Below, one piece after another: positions 17,088 to 27,925 of a stretch of DNA of 64,000 nucleotides (position 1 is the first letter of the stretch; each line of letters begins with the position of its first letter). The translations under genes were made by a program, and so were the position numbers. The stretch is from Amyelois transitella (Eukaryota; Arthropoda; Insecta; Lepidoptera; Pyralidae). The notes under the pieces are model-generated. The model was not told the DNA's origin, did not search any database, and saw only the letters and a list, made by a program, of their open reading frames with translations. The stretch lies in contig NC_083520.1 in the NCBI RefSeq assembly GCF_032362555.1, forward strand, positions 8,432,001-8,496,000, written 5' to 3'.

Positions 17088-20000
17088 ATGGTGAATGTTA
17101 TGAAAGGAGTGCTCGTGGAATGGTAGGTAAACAACACATTCTTCTTTTAGTATTGTCTGAAAATGATTCTATGAAATATTGAATAAAACATTGAAATACA
17201 TTTCCATATAAGCAAAAAAGAGCTATTTGGCTTGCTTAATCTATACCAACTAATTTTATAAAGCTGAAGAATTTGTTTGTTTGAACGCCCTAATCTCAGG
17301 AACTACTGGTTCTAATTGAAAATTTCTATTTGTGTTGAATGATTATCGAGGAAGGCTATCCCTATAAATGGTCTGAAAACTTGCTATTTTGGTATGGTTG
17401 GCTATACAACAGTTTTACTGTAAGAAATGTTACTTTTACAACCACAACTATTCAACGTAATCCAAATCTTGAGGTAAACCAAAGCTTTGGTCAATCACAT
17501 CATTTTCCATTTGAAAGGTGTTCTTGATGTAAGACTTCAAGATGTAAATGTTCTCTGTCCATCTGTTTATTGCAGTTTTAAGATTCTGTAAAATGTATTT
17601 TAATTTAGTAAAAAATTGTGGCAAGATGTACTTTCTGGCTGCACCTCTAGTTAAGATTGATTTAATGATGTATTGAACTTCAGATATTGGCAGCTACCTA
17701 ACTAAAACATATGCTTTCTTGTAGAATAGAATAGGTTCATGAAACTTCATCAACCTTTTCTATTCTACCAACAGGTGATGGAACTGGGACTAGTTAGACA
17801 CCTCCCAATCAATGCAATAACATATCAAACAAACTTTATGTACCTTCTTATAGTACAGGTTTGACACAAGCTTTCCATCACCTCAGTTTGCACTCAAATT
17901 AAAGTACATAACTCAAAACTGCCACTTACATAACAATTTAGAAACCATATCCCAATCTAAATGTTTACTAAAGTGTTATAAATGCGAAAGTAAGTTAATT
18001 GTTTGTTTGTTGTGTAAACCAATCTTGAAATTTTGCACAGTTTATAAGTGTCTTGAGAAGGACAATGGAGATAAAAAGTCATCCAAATAAAAGTTCACAT
18101 GGGTTTTGTGAAAATCCCATGTGTAAAATAAAACTAGTAACATTATACATTGTATTTGAGCAATCAAAATTACCTCAGTATCTGTTTTCAACTGTGCTAT
18201 GTACTCCGGATCACAGTCTCTGTACTTTTGGAGCTCTTTCGTCAATTTCCCCTCTTGTCTCACCATCTCATCAAGTTCTGACAAAGTAGCTATTCTTTCT
18301 TTGTTGTTCTCTCGTCCAACCTTAATTTAAGTTTGATTTACAAGTGTAGGTTTACCTTTACGTAAAAGTTAGAGATTCTCTGCCTGTTTGAAATAAAAAA
18401 ATTATGGAATCCTCTCTTATTGCAACCCTAGACCACATAGGGAACCCACACGCTTTTAAATGTTTGATATGTCAGTCAATTGATTCATGTTCTCTTATAC
18501 ATATATTAGATTCTATGATTGCAGTACAAATAGCTTTGTTTGTATAGGATTTGCATGGTATAATTTTATTTGATTTTTGAAAATATAATACTATAGAGTT
18601 CTATTTTCAATCAACTATATAGATTTAACCATGCCATATTGGGCAACCTCTGAATTTTTTTACAAATATTTGCCTAAATTCCTTATATTAGATTGACATT
18701 TGAAACAAATAGCAAGGGTAGTCAGTTAATATACACACACTTAATTATAAAAGAAAACTACTTACGGACTCAGTGAGAATAGCATCTTCTGTCTTTTTCA
18801 GCTTCTTGTTACAGTCCTCCAGTTCATTTTGTAATTCAGTTAGCTTCCGTTTTTTTGCTGTTCTGGCTTTGCTGTCATTTAACAGAAAAACATGATGTAA
18901 GATATTTGCCCATGTCTTAATGACATGAAAACACCAAAAAATTTATTACTAGTGATGCAACGTGAAGTGACTAACAACACAGTGCAAACTGCTTCTACTC
19001 TAAAAAATTAATAATTCTTCTTGATGAGCTAGCAACTTATATCTTACTTCCATCATTAAACCATTAAATAAACATCACCTTTGAGTCTTGTAACATACAT
19101 ATATTATATATATATAATCACGTCTTTATACAGCAGTCTCAAAAAGACAGAAAGGCCATGTTCAGCTGTACAGCTTAATGATGGAATTGAGATTAAAATA
19201 GTGACAAGTTCTATTGCACATCACCTAAAAAAGAATCCCACCAAGTCTACCGTAACTATATCATTTTATTTATTTCTATTTAATATTGTTTTATGTGATT
19301 TTTATAGTGTTTACCTTGGAAATGACCAAAAATATATGGAGGTTCCAATTTTCTCGGAGTCCACCAAGTGATCATCCACTAAACTTTGCACCACTTCCTT
19401 TACTGATTGCACTGTTATGCCTTTTTCTTTTGGTGCAATTTTTTCCAACTCCTGTTTGAAATATTACAAAATATATATGTATATTCTAAAATCTAGTAAG
19501 ATTTCAATTCATAGCAATTATCACAGTTTTACAAGTTTATTTATTATTAATAAATATTGTTAACAAAATGTATATTATATATTTATACATTTTGTTCACG
19601 ATATTTTTATTTTACTATTTAGTTAATTTTGATCAAGATAATTAAGGACGTCCTGGTAAAGGGTCAGGTCAAAAGTACCCGAAACCGCCGAGCTTGTATG
19701 AAGAGAGTTATGAATGTGGACGAAGCGAAAGAAGTATGCAGAGATCGTGGCAAGTGGAAAGAGGTAGTCTCTGCCTACCCCTCCGGGAAAGAGGCGTGAT
19801 TTTATGTATGTATGTATGTATGTTAATTTTGATGTCAATATTGTCAGTCAAGAGATCTTAAAAGAGAAAATACTGTATCCACTCAAAGCCAATTTATAGA
19901 ACAAAAAATAGAATTACCATATCAGTTTATACTATTTGAATGTCAATGCCATTAAAGCCATAAAGCTGAATGTGGCATTTCAGTCTTTTCAAGACCGTTG

Positions 20001-20375
20001 GCTTAGTCAACCCCGCAGTTGATATAGACGTGTTTATATGTACATGTGTACTGTAAACCTCCTTTTTTAATCTCAAAAAAATGGTTCATACCTTCAATTG
20101 AAAAAAATCCTTGCTTTGATGGAATATCTCCAGCATCCTCGTTTTTTTCTCATCAGCACTAAGCCCCCGTTTCTTCGACATCTTTCAGTGACCCGGCAAT
20201 GAAGCAGTTCTTACTCCACTTGGACGAGACAATCGCGCTTGGCAGAAAATTTATCCTACAGGACCTGGACGACACACATCTATTCATTCAAGCAGACATA
20301 GTTGAAACATTACAAGCTAGAGTAGACGACTTGATGGACCAATTAAGTATTCCTGTTCATGATAAAGGATTGTAA
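17088..20375 (+). CDS. GTF2H5: TFIIH subunit GTF2H5 / Tfb5 (TTDA, p8)
   Basis: Two exons, 17088-17122 and 20189-20375, joined by a GT-AG intron of 3066 bp, give 73 residues (human protein 71). The product begins [16 protein letters not shown], then [25 protein letters not shown] and [13 protein letters not shown]. The Cys codon TG|T spans the junction, which confirms the splice. This is the small subunit of the TFIIH core that stabilises XPB/p52 in transcription initiation and nucleotide excision repair. An out-of-frame ATG at 17081 precedes the start by 7 nt. The intron contains the whole MND1 gene on the other strand. The stop codon lies 5 nt before the ZNHIT1 start, so the two are probably co-transcribed. 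Confidence 0.95.
17255..17400 (+). mobile_element. Remnant of RTE-like interspersed repeat
   Basis: Words such as TTTGTTTGTTTGAACGC, CTCAGGAACTACTGGT and TTGTGTTGAATGATTATC follow the order seen in widespread insect RTE-derived repeats. It lies between GTF2H5 exon 1 and the MND1 stop. A related remnant (ATAAATGCGAAAGT...TTTGTTTGTTTG) lies near 17980-18110 in the last MND1 intron. Confidence 0.45.
17448..20181 (-). CDS. MND1: Meiotic nuclear division protein 1 homologue (MND1)
   Basis: Five exons on the minus strand (20181-20092, 19451-19315, 18871-18766, 18320-18174, 17585-17448) join with consistent phases to 205 residues, the same length as human MND1. It begins [16 protein letters not shown], followed by a winged-helix region ([36 protein letters not shown]). 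A coiled coil comes next ([29 protein letters not shown]), then the C-terminal [13 protein letters not shown] and [14 protein letters not shown]. With HOP2, MND1 stimulates RAD51/DMC1 strand invasion in meiosis. The gene lies entirely inside the GTF2H5 intron. Its ATG is 7 bp from the GTF2H5 exon-2 acceptor, so its leader must overlap that exon in antisense. Introns hold SINE and LINE insertions. No break is seen. Confidence 0.95.
19096..19240 (-). mobile_element. SINE family A fragment in MND1 intron 2
   Basis: Minus-strand tail half of the family: an ATAT-rich tail, AATCACGTCTTTATA, AAAGGCCATGTTCAGCTGTA and AATAGTGACA. The head is missing. It lies between MND1 exons 3 and 2. Confidence 0.7.
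19560..19610. repeat. Imperfect inverted repeat, ~16-bp arms
   Basis: GTTAACAAAATGTATA (about 19559-19574) and TATACATTTTGTTCAC (about 19584-19599) pair with one mismatch around a short AT loop. It lies in MND1 intron 1. Confidence 0.65.
19622..19833 (+). mobile_element. LINE family B 3'-end insertion in MND1 intron 1
   Basis: The 3' coding end of LINE B (…[33 protein letters not shown] stop) is followed by (ATGT)n. A 12-bp duplication, GTTAATTTTGAT, flanks it at 19622-19633 and 19822-19833. It is 5' truncated and nearly undamaged, so fairly recent. It lies antisense to MND1 and sense to GTF2H5. Confidence 0.85.
19962..20050 (+). mobile_element. SINE family A 3' fragment
   Basis: Plus-strand tail piece: AATGTGGCATTTCAGTCTTT, CAAGACCGTTGGCTTAGTC, then GATATAGACGTG and an ATGT-like tail. 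It lies 42 bp from the MND1 exon 1 donor. Confidence 0.7.
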
Positions 20376-20380
20376 ACAAA

Positions 20381-21167
20381 ATGGCCGCCAGGGAGTCCGG
20401 TAGAGTTAAAGAAGCAGAGAAAAGACGGGTTTTAGATGATGCAGCGAGGAAACGAAGAGCTAGGAAGGCCGTTGAAGCCTTGGAACAAGACAACTTCCAC
20501 GATGACCCACATGCTGATCTGGTTATGTCGAAGAAGGTCCCAAAATTTGCAGATTCAAATGAAAAGCCGACGAGGAAGAAGAAAGCGAAAGGTGCAGAGT
20601 ATTATAAGATGAGGTTCAGGAAAACATTTGTGCAACTTGTAGAAGAAGATGCTAGTTTTAGACCGGACCCTCCTAATTATTTGTCAGCGCAGGCACCACC
20701 ATCAAAGTAAGGTTTTATACATATATTATACCATTTTTATTCACGCTTTCACTGCTAAAGTAATGGACTGGTTTTGATAAATTTTTTTAAGATTATACGT
20801 ATTAAATTTTTCAAGTCTTGTCCTTACTCTTGCTAATGAAATGTATTAATATACTGGTCGTATCCTTCTCAATAATTGAATTTAACGTCGATAACTGTAT
20901 GTTAACTCCATGATAGATAACTCTCAGTACAAAATTTCTTGTGCGAAAAATAGACTGTAGAAATTTTAACTGTGAATTTTGTTGTAAATAAGTTAAATTT
21001 TAAGTTTATGTACTTATTATTTTACTTACAGATTTCCTGATCGACATTTCTGCGCCGTGTGTGGATTCCCTTCCTGTTACACTTGCATACCTTGTGGAGC
21101 GAGATATTGCAGCGTTAGATGTCTCGGTACGCATTTAGATACGAGGTGTCTCAAATGGACCGCATAA
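20381..21167 (+). CDS. ZNHIT1: Zinc finger HIT domain protein 1 (ZNHIT1, p18Hamlet/Swc6-like)
   Basis: Two exons, 20381-20706 and 21032-21167, join in phase 2 to give 153 residues. The N-terminal part is basic (KRRVLDDAARKRRARKAVEAL) with the family signature NFHDDPHADL and KMRFRKTF. The C-terminal zf-HIT domain is complete: CAVCGFPSCYTCIPCGARYC, then RCLGTHLDTRCLKW, with two interleaved C2/C2 and C/H zinc sites. The protein is a subunit of the SWR1/SRCAP (Domino in flies) remodeller that deposits H2A.Z. The start sits in a good context (ACAAAATGGC) only 5 nt after the GTF2H5 stop, leaving no room for a separate intergenic promoter. The intron is 325 bp. An AATAAA lies 47 nt after the stop. 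Confidence 0.96.
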
Positions 21168-21213
21168 ATAGACGTATGTTTGAATATTAGTTGTAATTTA
21201 CTTACTTTTTCGT

Positions 21214-21219
21214 AATAAA
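21214..21219 (+). terminator. Polyadenylation signal of the GTF2H5-ZNHIT1 unit
   Basis: A canonical AATAAA lies 47 nt after the ZNHIT1 stop. No AATAAA is seen between the GTF2H5 stop and the ZNHIT1 start, consistent with one shared 3' end. Confidence 0.7.
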
Positions 21220-24200
21220 ATCCAATCCAAAGCACCCAAATACGCAGATCGTTTTATTTTTCCCGCGTCTTCATCACCTCACACGTGATTTAGTTTTTAG
21301 TTTATAACCGGTAGGGGGCGTTATACTGCCAGTGCTTTCATATTACTTCTTTTCGACGGTAGATGCCGTTAAATGCAGTTCTATTTTAGTACGCCTACTC
21401 GACGGTAGATGGCCTACAATTTTTATTAGGACGTTTGCTTTTGTACAACATGGCGTATTTTCTGTTTATTTTAATTCCTTCATAGATGGCACCAATGTAC
21501 ATTTAAAAAAAATCTTGGTACCTAATAATTTTTGCAAAATCTAAAGAATGGTTTACTATTCAAGGTTCACTAGAATAGAATGTACCTGATACACATACGT
21601 ATAACATCTGAGTAATATATCTCACAAGAAAGGTTTTCACAAAATTTTACCCACTCATTCTTATACTTTATGCTTTTTATAATAATCTTATTACAATAAA
21701 AAGTTGAAACATCCAACCGCTATTCTGGACACAATATAAAAGCGGTTATCAGTTAATAAAAGCAGTCTCCATACACCTAGGGTATAAAGGGGCGGCCACA
21801 GTGGAGTATTGACATTAGCCACGTGCCACGTTATCACACCCTAAGCAGCTGGAGTGATAAGGGAGCCATTGTAGCCAAGACAGATGGCAAAACCACTTCC
21901 TACATCCGGTACTAATTATTGCCTACCTAATGTTGCACGTTTTGTAAACTTGTGGAGGTGCCCTTGGAGAATTGGTGGAAGAGAGAAAGGATCGTGAAGA
22001 TCTATCTAGTCTATGTATATGCCAATTTTAATTTTTCCAGGAGTTTATTCGATATAAGTAATAATGCAATCTTTATACTTGATTTTAACCGAATGGATGG
22101 AGGTAGTTTTCGTAGAGAAGTCTCTACCCTAAGTCTTAAACTTGCATAAGGAAGATGATACAGCTTAAAATTTTTATTCATTATTATGGGACACTTCATA
22201 TTACTTAATAATTATCAAGTGGAATTATGTAAGTAGTCTTTATCTTTGCTTGCGCGATTTACACTCTTCGCTGTTATTGGCTGATATCGTCGCGTGATTG
22301 TTGTCACTTGTGGCGTAGAGATGTCGCCACACATGCTATTATTTTTTCTTCGGCTAAGAGATGAGTCCCAAGTTGGAAAGCCTTTCCCTCAATCTTTGCC
22401 TTCATTGACTTATACAATGCGTGGGAAGAGAAGCACCCGACACATACTAGTTATGTTTAGTTATAATGTCGTTTTTTCAAGGGGGGCTGATCTAGGATCA
22501 CATTTTGAATCTAATCAATGTAAATAAATAAAATAAAATGTAAGGAACAAACGGACAACCGTTCCGTTTTTATATATATAAATGAACACGGAACTCTTTC
22601 GTCCCGCCATTGATTGGGCGGACGAGAAAATTTTAAAATGTCTGTTTGACAAGTAAGAAGATTTTGCGTGTTTTGTCCGTTCGTTTTTGAATACTAATTT
22701 ATTTCTTCTATATTTTACTAATATCATTTTCCATCTTCTCTTCCTCTGACTGCACTTCACCTTCCATAAAGTAAGCCTTCAATCTTTTGCTTCATTTTCA
22801 TATTGACTTTGAGTCCGACTACTGAATTACAAACTGTCATTTTAATCGGGCTTAAATTAAAACAAGGAAATAGTTTTGTGTACTTTTCATCATTTATTCT
22901 CTGTTCATCTTAATTTAATTTTTACAGTATTGCCACTTCACAATTACTGGTTTTAATTAATTTAAATAGGTTCCTAGTCAGAAATAGTATACTGAAATTT
23001 TTTCCATTTAGTTACGTTACACAATGCAATTTTTTTTATATTTCAGCCTACCTATAATTTATTATCACAATGATTAAAAGGCTGTATTTTTTCTGGGAAT
23101 AAACGTCGAATAGGTCATATAAATACGATACGTCGATAAAACTTAAACAAGTAATTCTATAAGAGTCCTCTAGGACTATTATAGCTTATGAGGGACATCA
23201 ATAAGTGGCAACATTTTCATGTTTACAAATTAAAAACGACAAAACAAAACCCGAAATAAGAACATAAAAGGCTGTAAATTTACAGCTTTTTAACTTAACA
23301 CAAATAAAGATTTCTATTTACACACAGCATTTAATTACTTATTATTTACAGGAAATGCATTAATTACATTTAGTTACATACATACAGTTTGCTTAAAATT
23401 ACTGACTCGATTTCAATAAATATACGTATTATTAAAGCCAAATATATTTTACACTAGCTATTGCCTGAGGCTTTGCCTGCGTGGACCTCCACTGCTGCGC
23501 CACAAAACATGATTGTAAATCTCATTTTAAAGTCGGTAAAATTTGGGTCTATTTCCTTTTTAATGAACAGCGGTTTTAGCTAGGAAAAACAAACTAACAG
23601 ACTTTTTCGATTAACTAACATTATTATAATGAATACATAATAACGAACATTTTCAATTTTATGTATTCATCATTAGAATGTTTATTCTCTTTAATACTGG
23701 AATTGAGGAATGGTTAACATCAATTATTATCATTAAATGTAACATTACCTACATCTAATACAGATCATCTAATATAGGCCATTATAAGGATGGGAAATAT
23801 CTAAAAGGGAAAAAGTTTGTTAAGAATTTTAAAGAAATGATATTTTAACATCTCTATGTGTAAACATAACACTATGACACATAGATCAGTCAAAAAAACA
23901 GGTAATTAAATTAAATATGATTTTACAAATTAACGGATTTATCGATAAATTGATTGTGTTGTTGCTACTACCCTTATCATTAAAACCTTAACGTCTTTTA
24001 TATTAGGTAATGCGAGATCCAAAAACTACATAATTATAAGTAGGTATTACTGCAGGAACATTTTCGTACAAATTCTTTATCAGTCAAATCGTCTACAACA
24101 TCAATCTAATCAGATACATGCAAATTTATTGTCGTTTTTGTACTAACACAGATGAAACATTAATTCAGGCTTCATAGGACGGTATAGTTATGTCTACCGT

Positions 24201-24491
24201 GACTGACAGACAAACATTTTCTACTTTTCTTTCCAATTCACACAATCGTTTCCTCACAAGCCTTTTCTTTTGTCGGAGTTAAGTCATCGACTAATTTGTC
24301 TATAGATCCTGGTAGATTGGTAGGATCCTGGAAATTTCTAACTAGGTGTATTCGGTCATAGGCAACCATTGTTACGTTTTATCATTAAATTGCTTTTATA
24401 GGGCCTGTCATGGCACGACGCAGGTTTTATCAGCTTTCTTCTGGCCTAGCTTAGTCTGGAATCACAACCCAACGAGCTAACTTCCATTCCT
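21220..24491. other. Intergenic DNA between ZNHIT1 and net
   Basis: No gene is recognised. There is a pair of related GACGGTAGATG words near 21354 and 21401. A GC-richer segment of unknown nature, including GGGTATAAAGGGGCGG, lies at about 21770-21910. A decayed TE remnant (CACTAGCTATTGCC) lies near 23452. The part just below 24491 should be the net 3' UTR; TTTATT at about 24127 would be AATAAA on the minus strand. Confidence 0.4.
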
Positions 24492-25231
24492 TCACGGATC
24501 ATCCTTCTTCTTCCGTAGCTTCCCTTCCGTGTGTATCGTTTGCGTCACGGCCTCCACTGCTGTCGATAAATCAGCTTCAGGATCTATCGCAGTTGATAAA
24601 GCAGCAATGTATGCGCACGCTATTCGTAAAACCGATAATTTGGAAAGTTTCTGGTTGTGACTATACGCAGGAACTGATCTCCGAAGAGTGTCGAAGGCTG
24701 CGCTTATAGTGTGGACTCTGGTTCTTTCTCTGGCGTTGGCTTCTATTCTCCTTTCCCTGGTCATGTTCTTGTAGTTCCTCTGTTCCCTGGGTTTAGGTTT
24801 TTCATTGTAAGGTTCGACTACGCCTGGGTGGGGTGGTACTCTCGGTGGTCCCGGTCTGGGTTCCGGTACCGGCGGTGGGGGAATAGGCGGGGGAGGTTCT
24901 AAGGGTCTTCTTCTTTGTCTTAAGAGGGTGGTTTCACTAGTTTTCTTTACTAAAGAGAGAGGTTCGTTCTGTGGTTCTTCTGTGAAGGACCAGGGTCGGA
25001 ATGGGCTGGCTGGGGCGTCGCTTTCTGGGCTAGCGAGGTCTTCTCTGGAACTAAGTCTTATTCTTTTTTTGGGTGGTTGTAGCCTGACGGGGGTGCGTTC
25101 TCTCTTGGGCCGGTCGCTTTCGGCGCGGGAGTCGAGGCGAACTCCGGAGTCGTCAGAATGCGCCGGGCCCGAACAGGAATCATCATCGTCTCCACCAGAG
25201 ACGAATCCAGCGTCTCTTTCTAAAATACGAT
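24492..25231 (-). CDS. net: Net/ATOH8-type bHLH transcription factor, 3' coding exon (partial gene)
   Basis: A single exon from a strong acceptor (TTTTGTTACAG, next to 25231) to the stop at 24492 gives 245 residues. The first two exon bases complete a codon begun upstream, so at least one more 5' exon exists. The first ~155 residues are disordered: acidic/serine-rich ([11 protein letters not shown]), basic ([20 protein letters not shown]), then proline-rich. The bHLH (about residues 160-214) reads [20 protein letters not shown], loop [11 protein letters not shown], helix 2 [16 protein letters not shown]. The [15 protein letters not shown] basic region is characteristic of Net/ATOH8 and differs from Atonal proper. 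In Drosophila, Net represses wing-vein fate. The region is GC-rich for this window. The upstream exon could be far away in the 25-64 kb desert. Confidence 0.9.
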
Positions 25232-25677
25232 CTGTAACAAAAGAAATTACTTGTTAAGAACTGATGATAGTTCATAATATAAGCATAGATTAGACATAGG
25301 TACTAAAAACAACTCTTATTAGTGGATGAGGATTGATATAGAATAAAAACGATGTCTTAATCAAAACTGAAGTCACTTTTCCAATATTAAGTATTAAAGT
25401 TTACCCACAGATATCAGAAAAAAATGTTAGATTTTTATGAGTCGTAGGTACTCGTACCAAATAATTAATTTCGAAATACAACTCAAACTAAAACAAACCA
25501 TCACTCAATGAGCCTTATTCTTTCGAAACAAGGTTATAATTCCGATCTCCCACAGCAGTTAATTCGTTGCTTTATATGGCTCACGGAAGTTACGAGACGA
25601 CAAAAAGGTAACAGACGTACAAACGAAGCCGGCTTGTTATGGTCTAGGCTGGGCATGACTGGAGTGTGGTATTAGTT
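25232..25677. other. Intron sequence upstream of the net bHLH exon
   Basis: AT-rich, with nothing recognisable apart from the acceptor region. It ends at the MITE at 25678. Confidence 0.4.
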
Positions 25678-25964
25678 TTAAGCTGCGTTTCCACCACAGC
25701 GGAGCGGAGGGGAGAGGAGAGAAAAGACGTGAAAAGCAGTGAGTGTTTCCATTAAAACGGAACGGAGTGAACGGAGAGTAAAGATGAAGACACGTGTAAA
25801 GTGATGAGTGTTTCCACTGAAGCTGAGCGGAGCGGAGTATAGTGAAGCGGTAAGTGGATATCAGTTTATTTCTCACTCCGCAACATATCGTATCATCCCG
25901 CTACATACTAATCATACACCGCTAACCTCCTGTGCACTCCGGTTCAGTGGAAACGCAGCCTTAA
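25678..25964. mobile_element. Short MITE with TTAA ends
   Basis: Left end GCTGCGTTTCCAC and right end GTGGAAACGCAGC are reverse complements. TTAA lies at 25678-25681 and 25961-25964 (one extra C beside the right copy), suggesting piggyBac-type target use. The interior repeats GAGTGTTTCCA-AACGGAGCGG-like units. No coding capacity. Confidence 0.75.
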
Positions 25965-26148
25965 GGCGTCGCCAAGCCCACGCGCTTTCAGACGACGTAA
26001 CTCGAGTCTTGTTTATTGGTATCGTGGCGGACTGCAATTATTTATTAAGAATATCTTTTTTTTTCAAGGCATTGCTCCTGTGCGAATTTCCAGAAAATTG
26101 GTAGCGCATTTTTGATATCTGGTTACTAACAAAATTTCACCAAAGTCT

Positions 26149-27354
26149 CCCAAGTAACAATTAGGCGCTAAAGTGAGATTTATAATAAGTCTATAAAAGC
26201 GCTAACTAGATTCTAAAGTGGTTTATGGGTGTAACAAATTAGTGTTAGAGCGCGCTCTAACCCTACTTTACCCCCGAATTGGGCACAATTTTTATATTAC
26301 TTAAGGTTGTATAATGACGGTATACAAGAGTTAGGGTAATTGGCTAAGAGGTACAATTAGTGCTATAAGAAAGTTATTATAGCGGTAACAGGATCTCTTA
26401 GCGATACAAGAGGGGTAAATAAGCGTCAACTGACTCCTTAAGCGGTACAGTAGAGATACAAAGGCGTTAATTATATTTTCAAGCGCTAAAAGGGAGGTAA
26501 ATAGGTGTTTTGTAACGGTCTGAACGCTATTCAAGATAATTAAACTAATTTTGTGATCTAATAATAAATAATTTTATTTTCAATGGCTATAAGTTTACGA
26601 CTAATGATTTTTATATTAAACAAAAAAAAGTGATATTGTATGGTGAGAAAGGAAGCATATTTTTGCTGCGAAGGGAAGTACACTGTGAATATGTTACATA
26701 TTATATGTTGTCTATTTACTGAAAACTTTTCCACGTATTTACAACAATTTTTGTTTATTTTGGTTGCGACGCCATTGTCAAAAACAAGTAGTCAATATAA
26801 GAAATACAGTAGTGACCTTAAGCGCTATTACTTTACCTTTAGTCACAAAAAAGTAACAATAGACGCTATAGGATCTGTTATAGCGAAAAATTATACTCCT
26901 ATTTGACTTAAGGTAATGCAAGAGAGTTTTGTATAACTTCAAGCATTTGGTTCTATATAAGATTAAATAAACACTATTGTAAGGCTGGTAGCGCTTATTA
27001 ACGCTATTGTGCAACTTTAGGTTCTTGTAAAGAGTTTATTATCACCTGCATAGCACTTTTGGAGGTAGTAGCTAATTCTTATTCTTATTTAGATCTTAGA
27101 GTTCTAAGATTCACTTAAAGCTATAACACAAAATGCCGTGCATGTACAACAGTGTTAAGATTTGCCATAATACATCCATAACCTTTAAGCTCGCCTAATT
27201 GTCGCGCTTGTAACTCTGTATTATAAGTAGAAGTGATATACGTTACTTGGTACGCCACTTTATCGCCAATAGTCATAAGTGTTGCTACTGTAATGCCTTT
27301 GTAGCCCACTAAGTAACAAAATAAGCTCTAATCGTCGCCTAAATGTTTGTTGGG
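26149..27354. mobile_element. Candidate non-autonomous DNA element with repeated AGCGnTA motif
   Basis: The ends CCCAAGTAACAATTAGGCG (26149-26167) and the reverse complement of 27336-27354 match at 16 of 19 positions. Between them AGCGCTA/AGCGGTA/AGCGATA-type words occur at least a dozen times, concentrated in the left 400 bp (about 26163-26530) and at about 26830-27010. Only a 2-bp CT repeat flanks the ends, so the superfamily is unclear. No transposase is encoded. Confidence 0.5.
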
Positions 27355-27849
27355 CTGTATCGCGTTAAGTCCTATATAGATTCTTATATGGTTAGTTTAA
27401 AAACATGAATAATGATATTGTGATAAACATGACGGATACAAAACAAGAGCACATGATCCGAAATTACTCAAGTCCAAAAAGTAACATCCAACGTTTAACT
27501 GAATATTGATAGGGTATACCTTATTTACACTTATGAAAAAAAACTTGTTAAAACGTCCCAAAAGTTCCCAACTACACTAGTTATGATAACATTGTAAAAG
27601 ACACAACTAGATTCAAAATTAGTAGGTATTATAGAATAAAGAGCGAGACCAAAAATAGTAATAAATATATATTTAACCTCGCGTAAGAAAAAAGATGTGA
27701 TGCCTATCTTAAACAGATATAAATAAAACATTACCTACATATCAATTTGGGTTTTACCCCAACAAAATTTTGGTATAAACAATTTAAATATTGATAAGAA
27801 TGTTTAGAAATTGATCAGGTTTGTACCCGAGGACAAGGTTGGAGTCTGC

Positions 27850-27925
27850 TCTGGCGCCGGCGCCTGCGCATGACGTCACAATCCGCGCTACACACTGGGT
27901 TATTGTTCTCGAGATTTTATTGGGT
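27850..27925 (-). promoter_or_regulatory. Candidate promoter-like cluster (CRE, GC palindrome, CCAAT)
   Basis: Within 75 bp of otherwise AT-rich DNA lie the palindrome GGCGCCGGCGCC (27853-27864), an NRF1-like TGCGCATG, the full CRE palindrome TGACGTCA (27871-27878) and an inverted CCAAT (27919-27923). It could serve a minus-strand transcript toward net, but no first exon is recognised. Confidence 0.3.

Noticed and set aside
24711..25257. Plus-strand open frames opposite the net exon.
   Set aside because: The minus strand encodes a clear bHLH with a good acceptor; the plus frames are shadows.
25682..25960. ORF of 79 codons in the TTAA MITE.
   Set aside because: It lies entirely within inverted-repeat MITE sequence with internal sub-repeats.
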